Assembly (NCBI RefSeq): GCF_050587365.1
Contig: NZ_JBOBFV010000001.1
Coordinates: 682,001 to 746,000 of the forward strand
Source of the DNA: Plantibacter auratus
GTDB lineage: Bacteria; Actinomycetota; Actinomycetes; Actinomycetales; Microbacteriaceae
Length of the DNA stretch: 64,000 nucleotides
Direction of reading: 5' to 3'
Program-made: the position numbers and the translations under genes
Notes under the pieces: model-generated
What the model saw: only the letters and a program-made list of their open reading frames with translations
Database searches by the model: none
What the model was told of the DNA's origin: nothing
Shown: positions 53,077-61,826 of the stretch, piece by piece
How positions within the stretch are numbered: position 1 is the first letter of the stretch
Layout of the letters: the number at the start of each line of letters is the position of its first letter

Positions 53077-54734
53077 GTCCGCGACCAGGTCGCGAACTCC
53101 GCATCGTCGTGGTCGGATTCGGCCCGGTCGGTGCGCGATTCGCCGAGGAGGTCGCCCCTGGCGTGCGGAACGGCTCGATCCACGTGACCGTGGTCGGGCA
53201 GGAACCGGTCGACGCGTACAACCGGGTGCTGGTCGCCGATCACGCGGTCGGCTCGACCGGACTCGCCGACATGACGCTCGTCAGTGCCGAGGACCTCGCC
53301 TTGGACGGTATCCGTGTCCTGCGCGGCACGACCGCGATGCAGATCGATCGCGAGACGCGGACCGTCGAACTCGACACCGGGGAGACGCTCCCCTACGACC
53401 GCCTCGTCTTGGCGACGGGTGCGCGCGCGAACGTTCCGACACTCGACGGCGTCGATCGACGGAAGCGGGACCTCCCGGCGCTCGAGAAGTACGGACGGTC
53501 GTTGCTGCTGTCCGACCACGACCTCCCCCGCGGCGTCTGCACCCTGCGTGACCTCGCGGACGCCGACGCCGTCGCCGAGGTCGTCCGATCGGGCGGCCGG
53601 ATCGTCGTCCTGGGTGCCGGTGTCCTGGGACTGGAGCTCGCGCTCTCCGCCGCGCGCGCCGGCGCCGACGTGGTCGTCGTCCACCACGGCCCCACCCCGA
53701 TGCCGCGGAACCTCGACCGCGGCGGCGGCTCCGTGCTCGCCGCGGCGCTCCGGGCAGCGGGAGTGGAGGTCATCGCACACAGCCGCGCCGAGGCGGTCGG
53801 TCATCGGGACGGCCCCGCGGGCGGGAGGCACTTCGACGCGCTGATCACCGCTGACGGGAAACGGATCACCGGCGATCTGCTCGTCCTGTCGTGCGGGGTG
53901 AGCGCACGCTCCGATCTGGCGATCCTCGCCGGGGTCCGTGTCGGCTCCGGCGTGCTCGTCGGCGAAGACCTCAGCAGCTGGTCGGACGAACGGATCTTCG
54001 CCATCGGCGACTGCGCGCACGTGCTGGCGCCGACACCGGAGCTGCGCAGCGAGCGCATCGTCCCCGGCGGCCCGTCGGGGCTCATCGGCCCAGGATGGCG
54101 GCAGGCCGAGTGGCTCGCCGCTCGATTCCTGATCGAGGCCGCGGCCGGCGGACCACCGCTCGAGCTGGGTCCACCACCGGTCGAGCGGGCGAGCACCGTC
54201 GCACTCAAGGCCGAGCGGGTCGACGTCGTCGCGGTCGGCGACGTCCAGGCCGAGCCCTGGGACGTCGAGTCGACGACCGCTGACGGGTGCAGCGTGCATC
54301 CGGCCGCTCCGCGCAGCGTCTCGGTGTGGGCGGACCCCGACCACGGCCGCTACGTCAAGATGATCACCCGCGCCGGGGTCCTGACCGCCTTCGTCTGCGT
54401 CGGTATGCCGCGAACTGCGGCCGAGCTGACGCTCCTGTACGACGGGGGCGGCGAACTGCCGGCGGATCGCTCGGTCCTCCTCCGGCTCGACGGGCCGGAC
54501 GCGATCGGTGGTGCCTCCGTCGATGCGTTCGCCCCCTCGACGACCGTCTGTACGTGCAACGGCGTGACGGTCGGCAGGATCATGGATGCCGCGCAATCGG
54601 GCAGTACCACGGTCGCCTGCATCGGTAAGGCGACCCGCGCCGGTACCGGCTGCGGTGGGTGCACCGGCCGGATCGCCGCGGTCCTCGAGCGGGTCGCGGA
54701 CGGTGATCGTCAAAGCGAGCCGGTACCGGCGTGA
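53073..54734 (+). CDS. nasB: FAD/NAD(P)H oxidoreductase with C-terminal BFD [2Fe-2S] domain (NasB-like)
   Basis: This 553-residue flavoprotein probably passes electrons from NAD(P)H to NasC. It contains an FAD motif (VVVGFGPVGARFAEE), an NAD(P) motif (VVLGAGVLGLELALSAARAG), a GDCAH FAD motif 2, a linker domain, and a BFD-like [2Fe-2S] domain with CTCNGVTVGRI and TGCGGC (about residues 490-535). It is similar in plan to the front part of NirB, suggesting shared ancestry. The ATG overlaps the nasC stop by 4 bp. It ends at the hairpin at 54748-54789. The nasB name is by context; similar proteins are also called nitrite reductase-like. Confidence 0.88.
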   Translation: MSPRPGRELRIVVVGFGPVGARFAEEVAPGVRNGSIHVTVVGQEPVDAYNRVLVADHAVGSTGLADMTLVSAEDLALDGIRVLRGTTAMQIDRETRTVELDTGETLPYDRLVLATGARANVPTLDGVDRRKRDLPALEKYGRSLLLSDHDLPRGVCTLRDLADADAVAEVVRSGGRIVVLGAGVLGLELALSAARAGADVVVVHHGPTPMPRNLDRGGGSVLAAALRAAGVEVIAHSRAEAVGHRDGPAGGRHFDALITADGKRITGDLLVLSCGVSARSDLAILAGVRVGSGVLVGEDLSSWSDERIFAIGDCAHVLAPTPELRSERIVPGGPSGLIGPGWRQAEWLAARFLIEAAAGGPPLELGPPPVERASTVALKAERVDVVAVGDVQAEPWDVESTTADGCSVHPAAPRSVSVWADPDHGRYVKMITRAGVLTAFVCVGMPRTAAELTLLYDGGGELPADRSVLLRLDGPDAIGGASVDAFAPSTTVCTCNGVTVGRIMDAAQSGSTTVACIGKATRAGTGCGGCTGRIAAVLERVADGDRQSEPVPA

Positions 54735-54747
54735 TCTGCCGGAGACG

Positions 54748-54789
54748 ACGACGGAGGCGCCGGTTGCACGCAACCGACGCCTCCGTCGT
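54748..54789. terminator. Bidirectional terminator hairpin between nasB and rimM
   Basis: A 12-bp outer stem (54748-54759 with 54778-54789) is joined through one mismatch to a 6-bp inner stem (54761-54766 with 54771-54776) with a CACG loop. It lies between convergent genes. Confidence 0.8.
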
Positions 54790-54827
54790 GGGTGTTCCGA
54801 GCCGGGAGAACCGACTCGGAACGCGAT

Positions 54828-55475
54828 CTACTGCTCCGGCTGCGACGCTCCGGTGTCGTCCTGAGCCTCGTCGGAGGCCTCGGATTCGGCTGGGCCGGCC
54901 GTCGTCGTCTCGGGGGCGTCGTCGGCCTCCGGGAGTTCCTCGAACAAACCGGTGGGCGGCGTGACCGTGACGATCCCGGCAGCGATGTCGACCGTGGGGA
55001 CGATCGCCTTCACGAACGGGACCATGACCTCGCCGTCGCCGGTCTTCACGATCAGGAGGTCCTGAGCCGGGAAGTGGTCGACGCGAGCGACGGTACCGAC
55101 GGCGACGCCGTCGCGGTGCACGGCCAACCCGACGAGCTGGTGGTCGTACCACGCGTCGTCGTCGACCGGTAGCTCGGTGGGGTCCTGCTCGACCCAGAGG
55201 ATCGCTTTCACGAGGGTCTCCGCCTCACTGCGATCGGAGATGCCGACGAAGAAGGCGACCGGCTGGCTGTTGTACCAGCGCAGTTCGATGAGCTCGAGCG
55301 TCTTGCCGCGCCACTTCGATCCTGCGGGGACCTGGAGCGTGAACGTCGCGCCCGGGGTGAACCGGTGCTCCGGCTCATCCGTGTAGAGCTCGACCTTCAG
55401 GGCGCCCTTCAGGCCATGGGCTTTCGTGAGCCGACCGACCCGCAACTGGGTCTTCGGCTCCGTCTCGTCCGCCAC
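54828..55475 (-). CDS. rimM: Ribosome maturation factor RimM
   Basis: RimM assists 30S head assembly by binding S19. It has 215 residues: RimM N-domain (LRVGRLTKAHGLKGALKVELYTDEPEHRF), PRC-barrel C-domain (WYDHQLVGLAVHRDGVAVGTVARVDHFPAQDLLIV and MVPFVKAIVPTVD), and an acidic, low-complexity tail of about 35 residues that exceeds the usual length. The GTG at 55475 abuts the khpA stop codon. trmD, its normal next gene, is missing here and is found 11.5 kb away; instead a terminator and nasB follow. Confidence 0.97.
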   Translation of the reverse strand: MADETEPKTQLRVGRLTKAHGLKGALKVELYTDEPEHRFTPGATFTLQVPAGSKWRGKTLELIELRWYNSQPVAFFVGISDRSEAETLVKAILWVEQDPTELPVDDDAWYDHQLVGLAVHRDGVAVGTVARVDHFPAQDLLIVKTGDGEVMVPFVKAIVPTVDIAAGIVTVTPPTGLFEELPEADDAPETTTAGPAESEASDEAQDDTGASQPEQ

Positions 55476-55727
55476 CTACGCGCTGGCGCCGGAGGCGTCC
55501 GTGTCGACCACGTCGACCCGGACCCGCCGACCGTCTGCCAGCGCTGCCACGAGGGTGCGCAGGGCTTTGGCCGTCCGGCCGGCACGACCGATGACCCGGC
55601 CGAGGTCCTCGGGGTTCACACGAACCTCGAGGACCTCGCCACGGGCGGAGTTCTGTGCCGTGACGCGAACGTCATCCGGGTGATCGACGATCCCCTTGAC
55701 GAGATGTTCGAGCGCGGGAGCGAGCAA
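55476..55727 (-). CDS. khpA: KH-domain RNA-binding protein KhpA
   Basis: This 83-residue protein is one type II KH domain with the RNA-binding loop GRVIGRAGRTAKALR (GxxG present) followed by the second helix and strand. KhpA pairs with KhpB/Jag in several Gram-positive bacteria and binds many RNAs. The start appears to be TTG 55727, 2 bp after the rpsP stop; no better codon with an SD exists in frame. Its stop is immediately followed by the rimM GTG, so rpsP-khpA-rimM are tightly coupled. Confidence 0.93.
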   Translation of the reverse strand: MLAPALEHLVKGIVDHPDDVRVTAQNSARGEVLEVRVNPEDLGRVIGRAGRTAKALRTLVAALADGRRVRVDVVDTDASGASA

Positions 55728-55729
55728 GA

Positions 55730-56155
55730 CTACGCCTGCTCTGCTTCAGCGGCGTCGGCAGCGGGCGCCTCGGCCTCGGCCGGAGCAGCCTTGGCCGCGG
55801 GGGCCTCAGCCTTCGGCTTGAGGACGGGCTTCTTCTTCTCGTCGGCGACGAAGGCGGCCTTCGGCTCCTTGACGCGGACCGTGCTCACGGCGTCCTTGTC
55901 GCCCTTGAACTTGCCCCAGTCACCGGTGAGCTTGAGGAGTGCTGCGACCTGCTCGGTCGGCTGGGCGCCGACGCTGAGCCAGTACTGCGCACGCTCGGAG
56001 TCGACCTCGATGAACGAGGGCTCCTCGGTGGGGTGGTACTTGCCGATCTCCTCGATGACACGACCGTCGCGCTTCGTGCGCGAGTCTGCGACGACGATGC
56101 GGTAGTACGGCGCACGGATCTTGCCGAGACGCTTGAGACGGATTTTGACAGCCAC
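55730..56155 (-). CDS. rpsP: 30S ribosomal protein S16
   Basis: S16 has 141 residues. The core reads AVKIRLKRLGKIRAPYYRIVVADSRTKRDGRVIEEIGKY and NPTE-like HPTEEPSFIEVD. A C-terminal Ala/Lys/Glu-rich tail of about 50 residues is an actinobacterial extension. The GTG at 56155 has AGGAGA 4 nt upstream; the frame to 56212 is longer but lacks similarity. It is the first gene of rpsP-khpA-rimM, divergent from the YbdK-type ligase over 251 bp. Confidence 0.97.
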   Translation of the reverse strand: MAVKIRLKRLGKIRAPYYRIVVADSRTKRDGRVIEEIGKYHPTEEPSFIEVDSERAQYWLSVGAQPTEQVAALLKLTGDWGKFKGDKDAVSTVRVKEPKAAFVADEKKKPVLKPKAEAPAAKAAPAEAEAPAADAAEAEQA

Positions 56156-56406
56156 GATTCTCCTGAATGATGTGATGTTTGATGTGCTCGCTGACGAAAG
56201 GTGGGGCCACACGCTCGACGCGAAAACTGTGGTTGCTGCGGGCGTCGGATAGAGGGTCGAACTCCGCGCAGACTCAACTCTCTATTCTGCCAGACATCGG
56301 GCGATCTGGGTAATCCGGCGACACCGATACCGGATGACCCCTCCACCCCGTGTGAAGATGGGCTGGCGCGTGGCATCCGGCCGCGCCCTGCGGGAGGTCG
56401 ACGCCA

Positions 56407-57549
56407 ATGCCCATCGAGTTCGCCAGATCCGAGCGTTCGACCGTCGGCCTCGAATGGGAGGTCGCCCTCGTCGACCGCGACACCGGCGATCTCGTCGGCG
56501 CAGCGGACACCGTCCTGTCGGAACTTCGCACGAGCGACGGTTCCGATCATCCGCAGATCACCAACGAGCTGCTGCTCAACACCGTCGAACTCGTCTCGGG
56601 TGTGCACCACACGGTCCCCGAGGCGATCGCGGACCTCGAGGGCCAGCTGGCCGAGGTGCGGGCGATCACGGATCCGATGGGCGTCGAACTCATCTGCAGC
56701 GGTTCGCACCCGTTCGGCCAGTGGTACGACCAGCAGGTCACCGACAAGCCCCGCTACCACAAGCTCATCGACCGCACCCAGTGGTGGGGCCGCAACATGA
56801 TGATCTGGGGCGTGCACGCGCACGTCGGCGTCGAGACGGTCGACAAGGTCCTCCCGATCATGAACGGACTGCTGACCTATCTGCCCCACCTCCAAGCGCT
56901 GTCGGCGTCCAGCCCCTACTGGGGCGGGGTCGACACCGGGTACGCGTCGAACCGCGCGCTCATGTTCCAGCAGCTCCCGACGGCGGGCCTCCCCTACCAG
57001 CTCTCGGACTGGGAGCAGTTCGAGGCCTACGTCGACGACATGACGGTGACCGGCATCATCGAGGACCACACCGAGGTCCGCTGGGACGTTCGACCGTCGC
57101 CGCAGTGGGGCACGGTGGAGATGCGCGCGTGCGACGGAGCGTCGACCGTCGCGGAGTTCGGCGCCCTCGCCTCGCTCATCCACTGCCTCACCGAACACCT
57201 GTCCGACCGCCTCGACGCCGGAGAGCGCCTGCAGACCCTGCAGCCGTGGTACGTCCGCGAGAACAAGTGGCGTGCGGCGCGGTACGGCCTGGACGCCGAG
57301 ATCATCCTCGACTCCTCGGGCCACGAGCGCCTCGTGACCGACGACCTGCACGACCTGCTCGACACCCTCGCGCCGGTCGCTCGCCGGCTCGGCTGTGCGG
57401 ACGAACTGGCGAGCATCGCCACGATCATCGAGCACGGCGCGAGCTACCAGCGACAGCTCGCCGTCGCCCACGCGAACGGCGGCAGCCTGCAGGCGGTCGT
57501 GAGCTCGCTCGCGAAGGAGCTGCGACACGGGGTCCAGCCCTCCGCCTGA
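56407..57549 (+). CDS. YbdK-type carboxylate-amine ligase (GCS2 family)
   Basis: This 380-residue enzyme of the glutamate-cysteine ligase type 2 family (YbdK) has the typical start STVGLEWEVALVDRDTGDLV and motifs NELLLNTVELVSGVH, WGVHAHVGVE and SSPYWGG. YbdK has weak gamma-glutamyl-cysteine ligase activity in E. coli; in actinomycetes, which use mycothiol, the natural substrate is unknown. The ATG at 56407 has GGGAGG 9 nt upstream. It converges on the META-domain gene with a 10-bp gap; a small 6-bp hairpin overlaps its stop. Confidence 0.93.
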   Translation: MPIEFARSERSTVGLEWEVALVDRDTGDLVGAADTVLSELRTSDGSDHPQITNELLLNTVELVSGVHHTVPEAIADLEGQLAEVRAITDPMGVELICSGSHPFGQWYDQQVTDKPRYHKLIDRTQWWGRNMMIWGVHAHVGVETVDKVLPIMNGLLTYLPHLQALSASSPYWGGVDTGYASNRALMFQQLPTAGLPYQLSDWEQFEAYVDDMTVTGIIEDHTEVRWDVRPSPQWGTVEMRACDGASTVAEFGALASLIHCLTEHLSDRLDAGERLQTLQPWYVRENKWRAARYGLDAEIILDSSGHERLVTDDLHDLLDTLAPVARRLGCADELASIATIIEHGASYQRQLAVAHANGGSLQAVVSSLAKELRHGVQPSA

Positions 57550-57559
57550 CGAGGCGGCA

Positions 57560-57940
57560 TCACTCAGCGCGGTCGAGCGTCCCGATCCGCGTGCCGGCGT
57601 CGTCGGTCACGGTCAGGCGCCCGCCGTCATCCGAGAGCGTCGCCTGTGCGATCCCCCGTAGCCAGGAGTCGACGCCCGGACACGCCATCAGGGTGCCCGC
57701 GACGTCGGAGACGACGAGCGCGTCGTCCTCGGCGCGCCAGGAGCCGGAGAGGCTGTTGCAGCCGTCCGAACCACTCACGCGACCGTCGTCGGTGAACACC
57801 AGGTGCGGGTCGGCAGCGCCGGTCCCTTCACCCCAGGTGCCCAGGACGCGTTCGCCCGGAGACGGCGCGGAGCACCCGGCGAGCAGTCCCGCGGCCAGGA
57901 CGACTCCGACGACCGAAGCCGCTGCCCTCAGCGCGCGCAT
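57560..57940 (-). CDS. META-domain lipoprotein
   Basis: This 126-residue lipoprotein has a signal peptide with lipobox LLAGC at residues 19-23, then a single META/HslJ-like domain (LGTWGEG, DGRVSGSDGCNSLSGSWR, MACPG, LTVTDDAG). The two conserved cysteines of META domains (in DGCN and MACPG) are present and could pair. The function of such secreted proteins is not established; HslJ is linked to envelope or antibiotic stress. The ATG at 57940 lies 16 bp after the ffh stop; longer frames run into ffh. Confidence 0.88.
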   Translation of the reverse strand: MRALRAAASVVGVVLAAGLLAGCSAPSPGERVLGTWGEGTGAADPHLVFTDDGRVSGSDGCNSLSGSWRAEDDALVVSDVAGTLMACPGVDSWLRGIAQATLSDDGGRLTVTDDAGTRIGTLDRAE

Positions 57941-57956
57941 ACCGCCTCCGCTCGAC

Positions 57957-59510
57957 TCAGCGACCCAGGAACTTCTGCAGCTCGGCGAGCTCCGCCTCGG
58001 TCGGGGCTGCCGATCCCGACGACGAACCGCCGCCGAGGCCGAATCCAGCACCCGTAGCGGCGGCCTGTGTCTCGACGGCGCCGGCGTTCTCCGCCGCGCG
58101 CTTGGCCGGGTTGCCTGAGCGGGAACCCTTCTTCTTGGCCTGCGGCTTCGGTCGGTTCGTCCGTGCACCGGGGACCGGACCCATCCCGGGGATGTTCGGC
58201 ACGCCACCCTTGGCGACGGTCTTCATCATCTTGGCCGCCTGCTCGAAGCGGTTGACGAGGGCGTTGACCTCGGTGACGGTCATGCCGGAACCCTTGGCGA
58301 TGCGCAGGCGCCGGGATCCGTTGAGGATCTTCGGGTTCGTGCGCTCGGCCGTGGTCATCGACTGGATGATGGCCTCGGTGCGGACGATCTCGCGCTCGTC
58401 GAAGTTCTGGAGCTGCTCCTTCATCTGCCCCATGCCGGGGAGCATGCCCATCATCTTCTTGATGGAACCCATGCCGCGCAGCTGCTGCATCTGCTTGAGG
58501 AAGTCGTCGAGCGTGAAGGAGTCGGTCGCGAACTTCTCCGCGACCTTGCGCGCCTCCTCCTCGTCGAAGTTCTGCTGCGCCTGCTCGATGAGGGTGAGGA
58601 TGTCACCGAGATCGAGGATCCGGCTCGCCATGCGGTCGGGGTGGAACGGCTCGAAGTCGTCGAGACCCTCACCGGTCGACGCGAACATGATGGGGCGTCC
58701 GGTGACCGAGGCGATCGAGAGTGCCGCACCACCACGGGCGTCGCCGTCGAGCTTCGAGAGCACCACACCGGTGAAGTCGACGCCGTCGAGGAAGGCCTTG
58801 GCCGTCGCGACCGCGTCCTGACCGATCATCGCGTCGATGACGAAGAGGACCTCGTCGGGATCGACCGCCTTGCGGATGTTCGATGCCTGCTTCATGAGCT
58901 CGGCGTCGACGCCGAGTCGTCCGGCGGTGTCGACGATGACGGTGTCGTAGAGCTTCTGCTCGGCGAACCGGACGCCGTCGCGGGCGACCTTGACCGGGTC
59001 GCCGACCCCGTTGCCGGGCTCGGGAGCGTAGACGGGGACGCCCGCCTGCTCCCCGACGACCTGGAGCTGGTTGACGGCGTTGGGGCGCTGGAGGTCGGAC
59101 GCGACGAGGAGCGGCGTGTGGCCGTCCTTCTTGAGCCACTTGGCGAGCTTGCCCGCGAGTGTCGTCTTTCCGGCGCCCTGGAGCCCGGCGAGCATGATGA
59201 CGGTCGGCGGCTTCTTCGCGAACTCGAGACGGCGCTGCTGTCCGCCGAGGATCGTGACGAGCTCGTCGTTGACGATCTGGACGACCTGCTGCGCCGGGTT
59301 GAGGGCCTTGCTCACCTCGTCGCCGAGGGCGCGCTCGCGCACGCGACCCGTGAAGTCCTTGACGACGTCGAGTGCGACGTCCGCGTCGAGGAGGGCGCGA
59401 CGGATCTCGCGGACGGTGCCGTCGACATCGGCCGCGGAGAGCTTGCCCTTGGTGCGGAGGTTCTTGAACGTATCCGCGAGGCGGTCAGAGAGTGTGCCGA
59501 ACGTTGCCAT
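57957..59510 (-). CDS. ffh: Signal recognition particle protein Ffh
   Basis: Ffh is the GTPase of SRP that targets membrane proteins to FtsY and SecYEG. It has 517 residues: N-domain helices, G-domain with P-loop GLQGAGKTT near 109-117, DTAGRL and SKLDGDARGG, then the methionine-rich M-domain (QQLRGMGSIKKMMGMLPGMGQM) that binds signal peptides and 4.5S RNA. A Gly/Ser/Ala-rich C-tail of about 70 residues is longer than in E. coli. The ATG at 59510 has GGAGGG 3 nt upstream and TAAACT 9 nt upstream. The 4.5S RNA gene itself was not found in the window. Confidence 0.98.
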   Translation of the reverse strand: MATFGTLSDRLADTFKNLRTKGKLSAADVDGTVREIRRALLDADVALDVVKDFTGRVRERALGDEVSKALNPAQQVVQIVNDELVTILGGQQRRLEFAKKPPTVIMLAGLQGAGKTTLAGKLAKWLKKDGHTPLLVASDLQRPNAVNQLQVVGEQAGVPVYAPEPGNGVGDPVKVARDGVRFAEQKLYDTVIVDTAGRLGVDAELMKQASNIRKAVDPDEVLFVIDAMIGQDAVATAKAFLDGVDFTGVVLSKLDGDARGGAALSIASVTGRPIMFASTGEGLDDFEPFHPDRMASRILDLGDILTLIEQAQQNFDEEEARKVAEKFATDSFTLDDFLKQMQQLRGMGSIKKMMGMLPGMGQMKEQLQNFDEREIVRTEAIIQSMTTAERTNPKILNGSRRLRIAKGSGMTVTEVNALVNRFEQAAKMMKTVAKGGVPNIPGMGPVPGARTNRPKPQAKKKGSRSGNPAKRAAENAGAVETQAAATGAGFGLGGGSSSGSAAPTEAELAELQKFLGR

Positions 59511-59519
59511 GATCCCTCC

Positions 59520-59525
59520 AGTTTA
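59520..59525 (-). promoter_or_regulatory. Candidate -10 box (TAAACT) of ffh
   Basis: TAAACT ends 9 nt before the ffh ATG, with GGAGGG in between. The leader would be only a few nt, so translation may be effectively leaderless. Confidence 0.45.
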
Positions 59526-59600
59526 GGGCAGACCGCGGCGCGACCCGGTCGATCGCCGCCACGGTCAGAAGATGAGTATTTGGACGGCGTCCAACAATGC

Positions 59601-59606
59601 TATCGT
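59601..59606 (+). promoter_or_regulatory. Candidate leaderless promoter of lipB-lipA
   Basis: TATCGT ends 7 nt before ATG 59614, and TTGGAC lies 15 nt upstream of it (59580-59585) as a possible -35. It favours ATG 59614 over the upstream ATG at 59572, which precedes the promoter. Confidence 0.5.
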
Positions 59607-59613
59607 GGCCGCC

Positions 59614-60288
59614 ATGACACAGCTCCTCATCGCCGGGCTCGCGCCCGCATTCGTCCCGTACCGCGAGGGTTGGGCGCTGCAGCGTCGGGTCCATGAGGCG
59701 GTCGTCAGCGGAGCAGGGCCGGAGCACCTCATCCTGTGCGAACACGAGCCCGTGTACACGGCGGGCAAGCTGACCCGTCCCCACGAACGTCCCGACGACG
59801 GCACACCGGTCGTCGAGGTCGACCGCGGCGGCCGCATCACCTGGCACGGACCCGGACAGCTCACCGGCTATCCGATCGTCCGCCTCCCGGAGCCGGTCGA
59901 CGTCGTCGCGCACGTCCGCCTGCTCGAGGAGGTCATGCTGCAGACGATCACCGGGCTCGGCGTCACCGGCCGCCGCATCGACGGACGGTCGGGTGTCTGG
60001 GTCGACCCCGTCGCCGGTGGACCGGCCGCGAAGATCGGCGCCGTCGGTGTCCGGGTGCAGGCGGGGGTCACGCTGCACGGGTTCGCGCTCAACTGCGACA
60101 ACGCCCTCGAGCCCTTCGGCCACATCGTCGCGTGCGGCATCGCCGATGCCGGGGTCACCACGATCAGCGCCGAACTCGGTCGACGGATCACGCCGAGCGA
60201 CGTCGCCGAGCGCGTCTCCGAGATCTTCGAAGCGCTCCGGCCCGGTTGGACGGCCGCGTCCGTGACCACGATCGGAGCGGCCGCGTGA
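59614..60288 (+). CDS. lipB: Octanoyl-[acyl-carrier-protein]-protein transferase LipB
   Basis: LipB moves octanoate from ACP to lipoyl domains of 2-oxoacid dehydrogenases and GcvH. It has 224 residues. RGGRITWHGPGQLTGYPI is the family signature; Lys140 (AKIGAVGVR) and the acyl-thioester Cys174 (VACGI) correspond to the catalytic pair of the mycobacterial enzyme. I chose ATG 59614, with a -10 box 7 nt upstream; the in-frame ATG at 59572 adds 14 non-conserved residues and lies before the promoter. The stop overlaps lipA by 4 bp (GTGA). Confidence 0.95.
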   Translation: MTQLLIAGLAPAFVPYREGWALQRRVHEAVVSGAGPEHLILCEHEPVYTAGKLTRPHERPDDGTPVVEVDRGGRITWHGPGQLTGYPIVRLPEPVDVVAHVRLLEEVMLQTITGLGVTGRRIDGRSGVWVDPVAGGPAAKIGAVGVRVQAGVTLHGFALNCDNALEPFGHIVACGIADAGVTTISAELGRRITPSDVAERVSEIFEALRPGWTAASVTTIGAAA

Positions 60289-61301
60289 GCGGCTGCGGCG
60301 CACCGGCACCCGTTCCCACGGCGGACACCGGCGGACGGAAGCTCCTGCGACTCGAGGTCCGGAACGCCCAGACCCCCATCGAGCGGAAGCCCGACTGGAT
60401 CAAGACCCGCGCGACGATGGGACCCGAGTACCGGCAGCTCCAGGCGCTCGTGCAGGAGGAGGGCCTCCACACGGTCTGCCAGGAAGCCGGCTGCCCGAAC
60501 ATCTTCGAGTGCTGGGAGGACCGCGAGGCGACCTTCCTCATCGGAGGGTCGCAGTGCACGAGGCGCTGCGACTTCTGCCAGATCGACACCGGCAAGCCGG
60601 CCGACTACGACCGTGACGAGCCACGGCGGGTGGCCGACTCGGTGCAGCGGATGCGGCTGCGTTACGCGACCGTCACCGGTGTGGCGCGCGACGACCTCCC
60701 CGACGAGGGGGCGTGGCTGCACGCCGAGACCGTCCGGCACATCCATGAGACGAACCCGGGGACGGGGGTCGAGATCCTCGCGACCGACTTCTCCGGCAAC
60801 CCCGACCTCCTCGGCGAGGTGTTCGCCTCCCGACCCGAGGTGTTCGCACACAACGTCGAGACGGTCCCACGCATCTTCAAGCGGATCAGGCCCGCCTTCC
60901 GCTACGAGCGCTCCCTCGACGTCCTGACCCAGGCGCGCGCCGCCGGCCTCATCACGAAGTCCAACCTCATCCTCGGGATGGGCGAGGACCGGAGCGAGAT
61001 CAGTCAGGCGCTCGAGGATCTGCACGAGGCCGGCACCGACATCATCACCGTCACCCAGTACCTCCGGCCGACGCCTCGACACCTCCCCGTGGACCGCTGG
61101 GTCAAGCCGCAGGAGTTCCTCGAGATCAAGGAGGAGGCCGAGGAGATCGGGTTCCTCGGTGTGCTCGCGGGACCGCTCGTCAGATCGTCCTATCGCGCGG
61201 GACGCCTCTGGGCGCAGTCGATGACAGCCAAGGGCCGCGAGGTCCCCGAGGGACTGCAGCACCTCGCAGACGCCTCACTCGGCTTCGCCCAGGCGGTCTG
61301 A
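60285..61301 (+). CDS. lipA: Lipoyl synthase LipA
   Basis: LipA is the radical-SAM enzyme that inserts two sulfurs into octanoyl groups. It has 338 residues. The auxiliary cluster ligands are Cys65, Cys70 and Cys76 (VCQEAGCPNIFEC) and the SAM-cluster ligands are Cys91, Cys95 and Cys98 (CTRRCDFC). The C-terminal RSSYRAG serine motif that ligates the auxiliary cluster is present. The GTG at 60285 overlaps the lipB stop, giving a coupled lipB-lipA operon. It converges on the DUF2004 gene with a 24-bp gap. Confidence 0.98.
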   Translation: MSGCGAPAPVPTADTGGRKLLRLEVRNAQTPIERKPDWIKTRATMGPEYRQLQALVQEEGLHTVCQEAGCPNIFECWEDREATFLIGGSQCTRRCDFCQIDTGKPADYDRDEPRRVADSVQRMRLRYATVTGVARDDLPDEGAWLHAETVRHIHETNPGTGVEILATDFSGNPDLLGEVFASRPEVFAHNVETVPRIFKRIRPAFRYERSLDVLTQARAAGLITKSNLILGMGEDRSEISQALEDLHEAGTDIITVTQYLRPTPRHLPVDRWVKPQEFLEIKEEAEEIGFLGVLAGPLVRSSYRAGRLWAQSMTAKGREVPEGLQHLADASLGFAQAV

Positions 61302-61325
61302 GGCCGACGCCTCGACCTGCCGGGC

Positions 61326-61826
61326 TCAGTCCTCGCTCGTGACCCCGGTGACCTCGCCATCGGAGGTGTACGCGACCATGAGCACGCCGTCGAGCTGGTC
61401 CGCGTCGAGCGAGTACTCGAAGATCGCGAACGCCTCGTCGCCGTTGTGCTGATGCGGCGCGAACCCGACGCTCAGCAGCGTCATCGACCGGATGACGTCG
61501 ACGTCGCGGTCTCCGGACTCGTCGACCAGGACGTCCGGCAGGGACTCCCCCAGCTCCTCGACGGCCTGGATGATGTACTCGGTCACCTCGGAGGTACGGT
61601 CGTCGACCTCGCTCAGCATCGCCTCACGCGAGCGCAGGTCGAAGCCCTCGAGGGCGAGGATCATCGCGGCCGCGAGGTCGAGTGCGTCGGCAGGGATGTC
61701 GTCCTCGTCGGGGGCGCTCAACGAGATGGAGACGGACTGCTCGCCGACGTCGATGTTGTCAGACCAGTAGACGCCACCACCAGGCTCGGTCGCGATGATG
61801 CCGAAGTAGTCGTGTTCGATCGCCAT
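61326..61826 (-). CDS. DUF2004-like protein of unknown function
   Basis: This acidic, soluble protein of 166 residues starts MAIEHDYFGIIA and resembles DUF2004 proteins (YWSDNIDVGEQSVSISL; EAFAIFEYSLDADQLDGVLMVAYTSDGEV). No catalytic motif or signal peptide is visible. Its ATG shares one base with the ftsY stop (TGATG), so it is translated from the ftsY message, but I see no functional link. Confidence 0.8.
   Translation of the reverse strand: MAIEHDYFGIIATEPGGGVYWSDNIDVGEQSVSISLSAPDEDDIPADALDLAAAMILALEGFDLRSREAMLSEVDDRTSEVTEYIIQAVEELGESLPDVLVDESGDRDVDVIRSMTLLSVGFAPHQHNGDEAFAIFEYSLDADQLDGVLMVAYTSDGEVTGVTSED

Noticed and set aside
57957..59613. 4.5S/SRP RNA gene near ffh
   Set aside because: The ffh-lipB gap is about 100 bp and holds the two promoters; no GGAA/GNAR-tetraloop hairpin of SRP type is seen.
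59572..59613. LipB start at ATG 59572
   Set aside because: The 14 extra residues are not conserved in LipB, and the likely -10 box (59601-59606) lies inside them.
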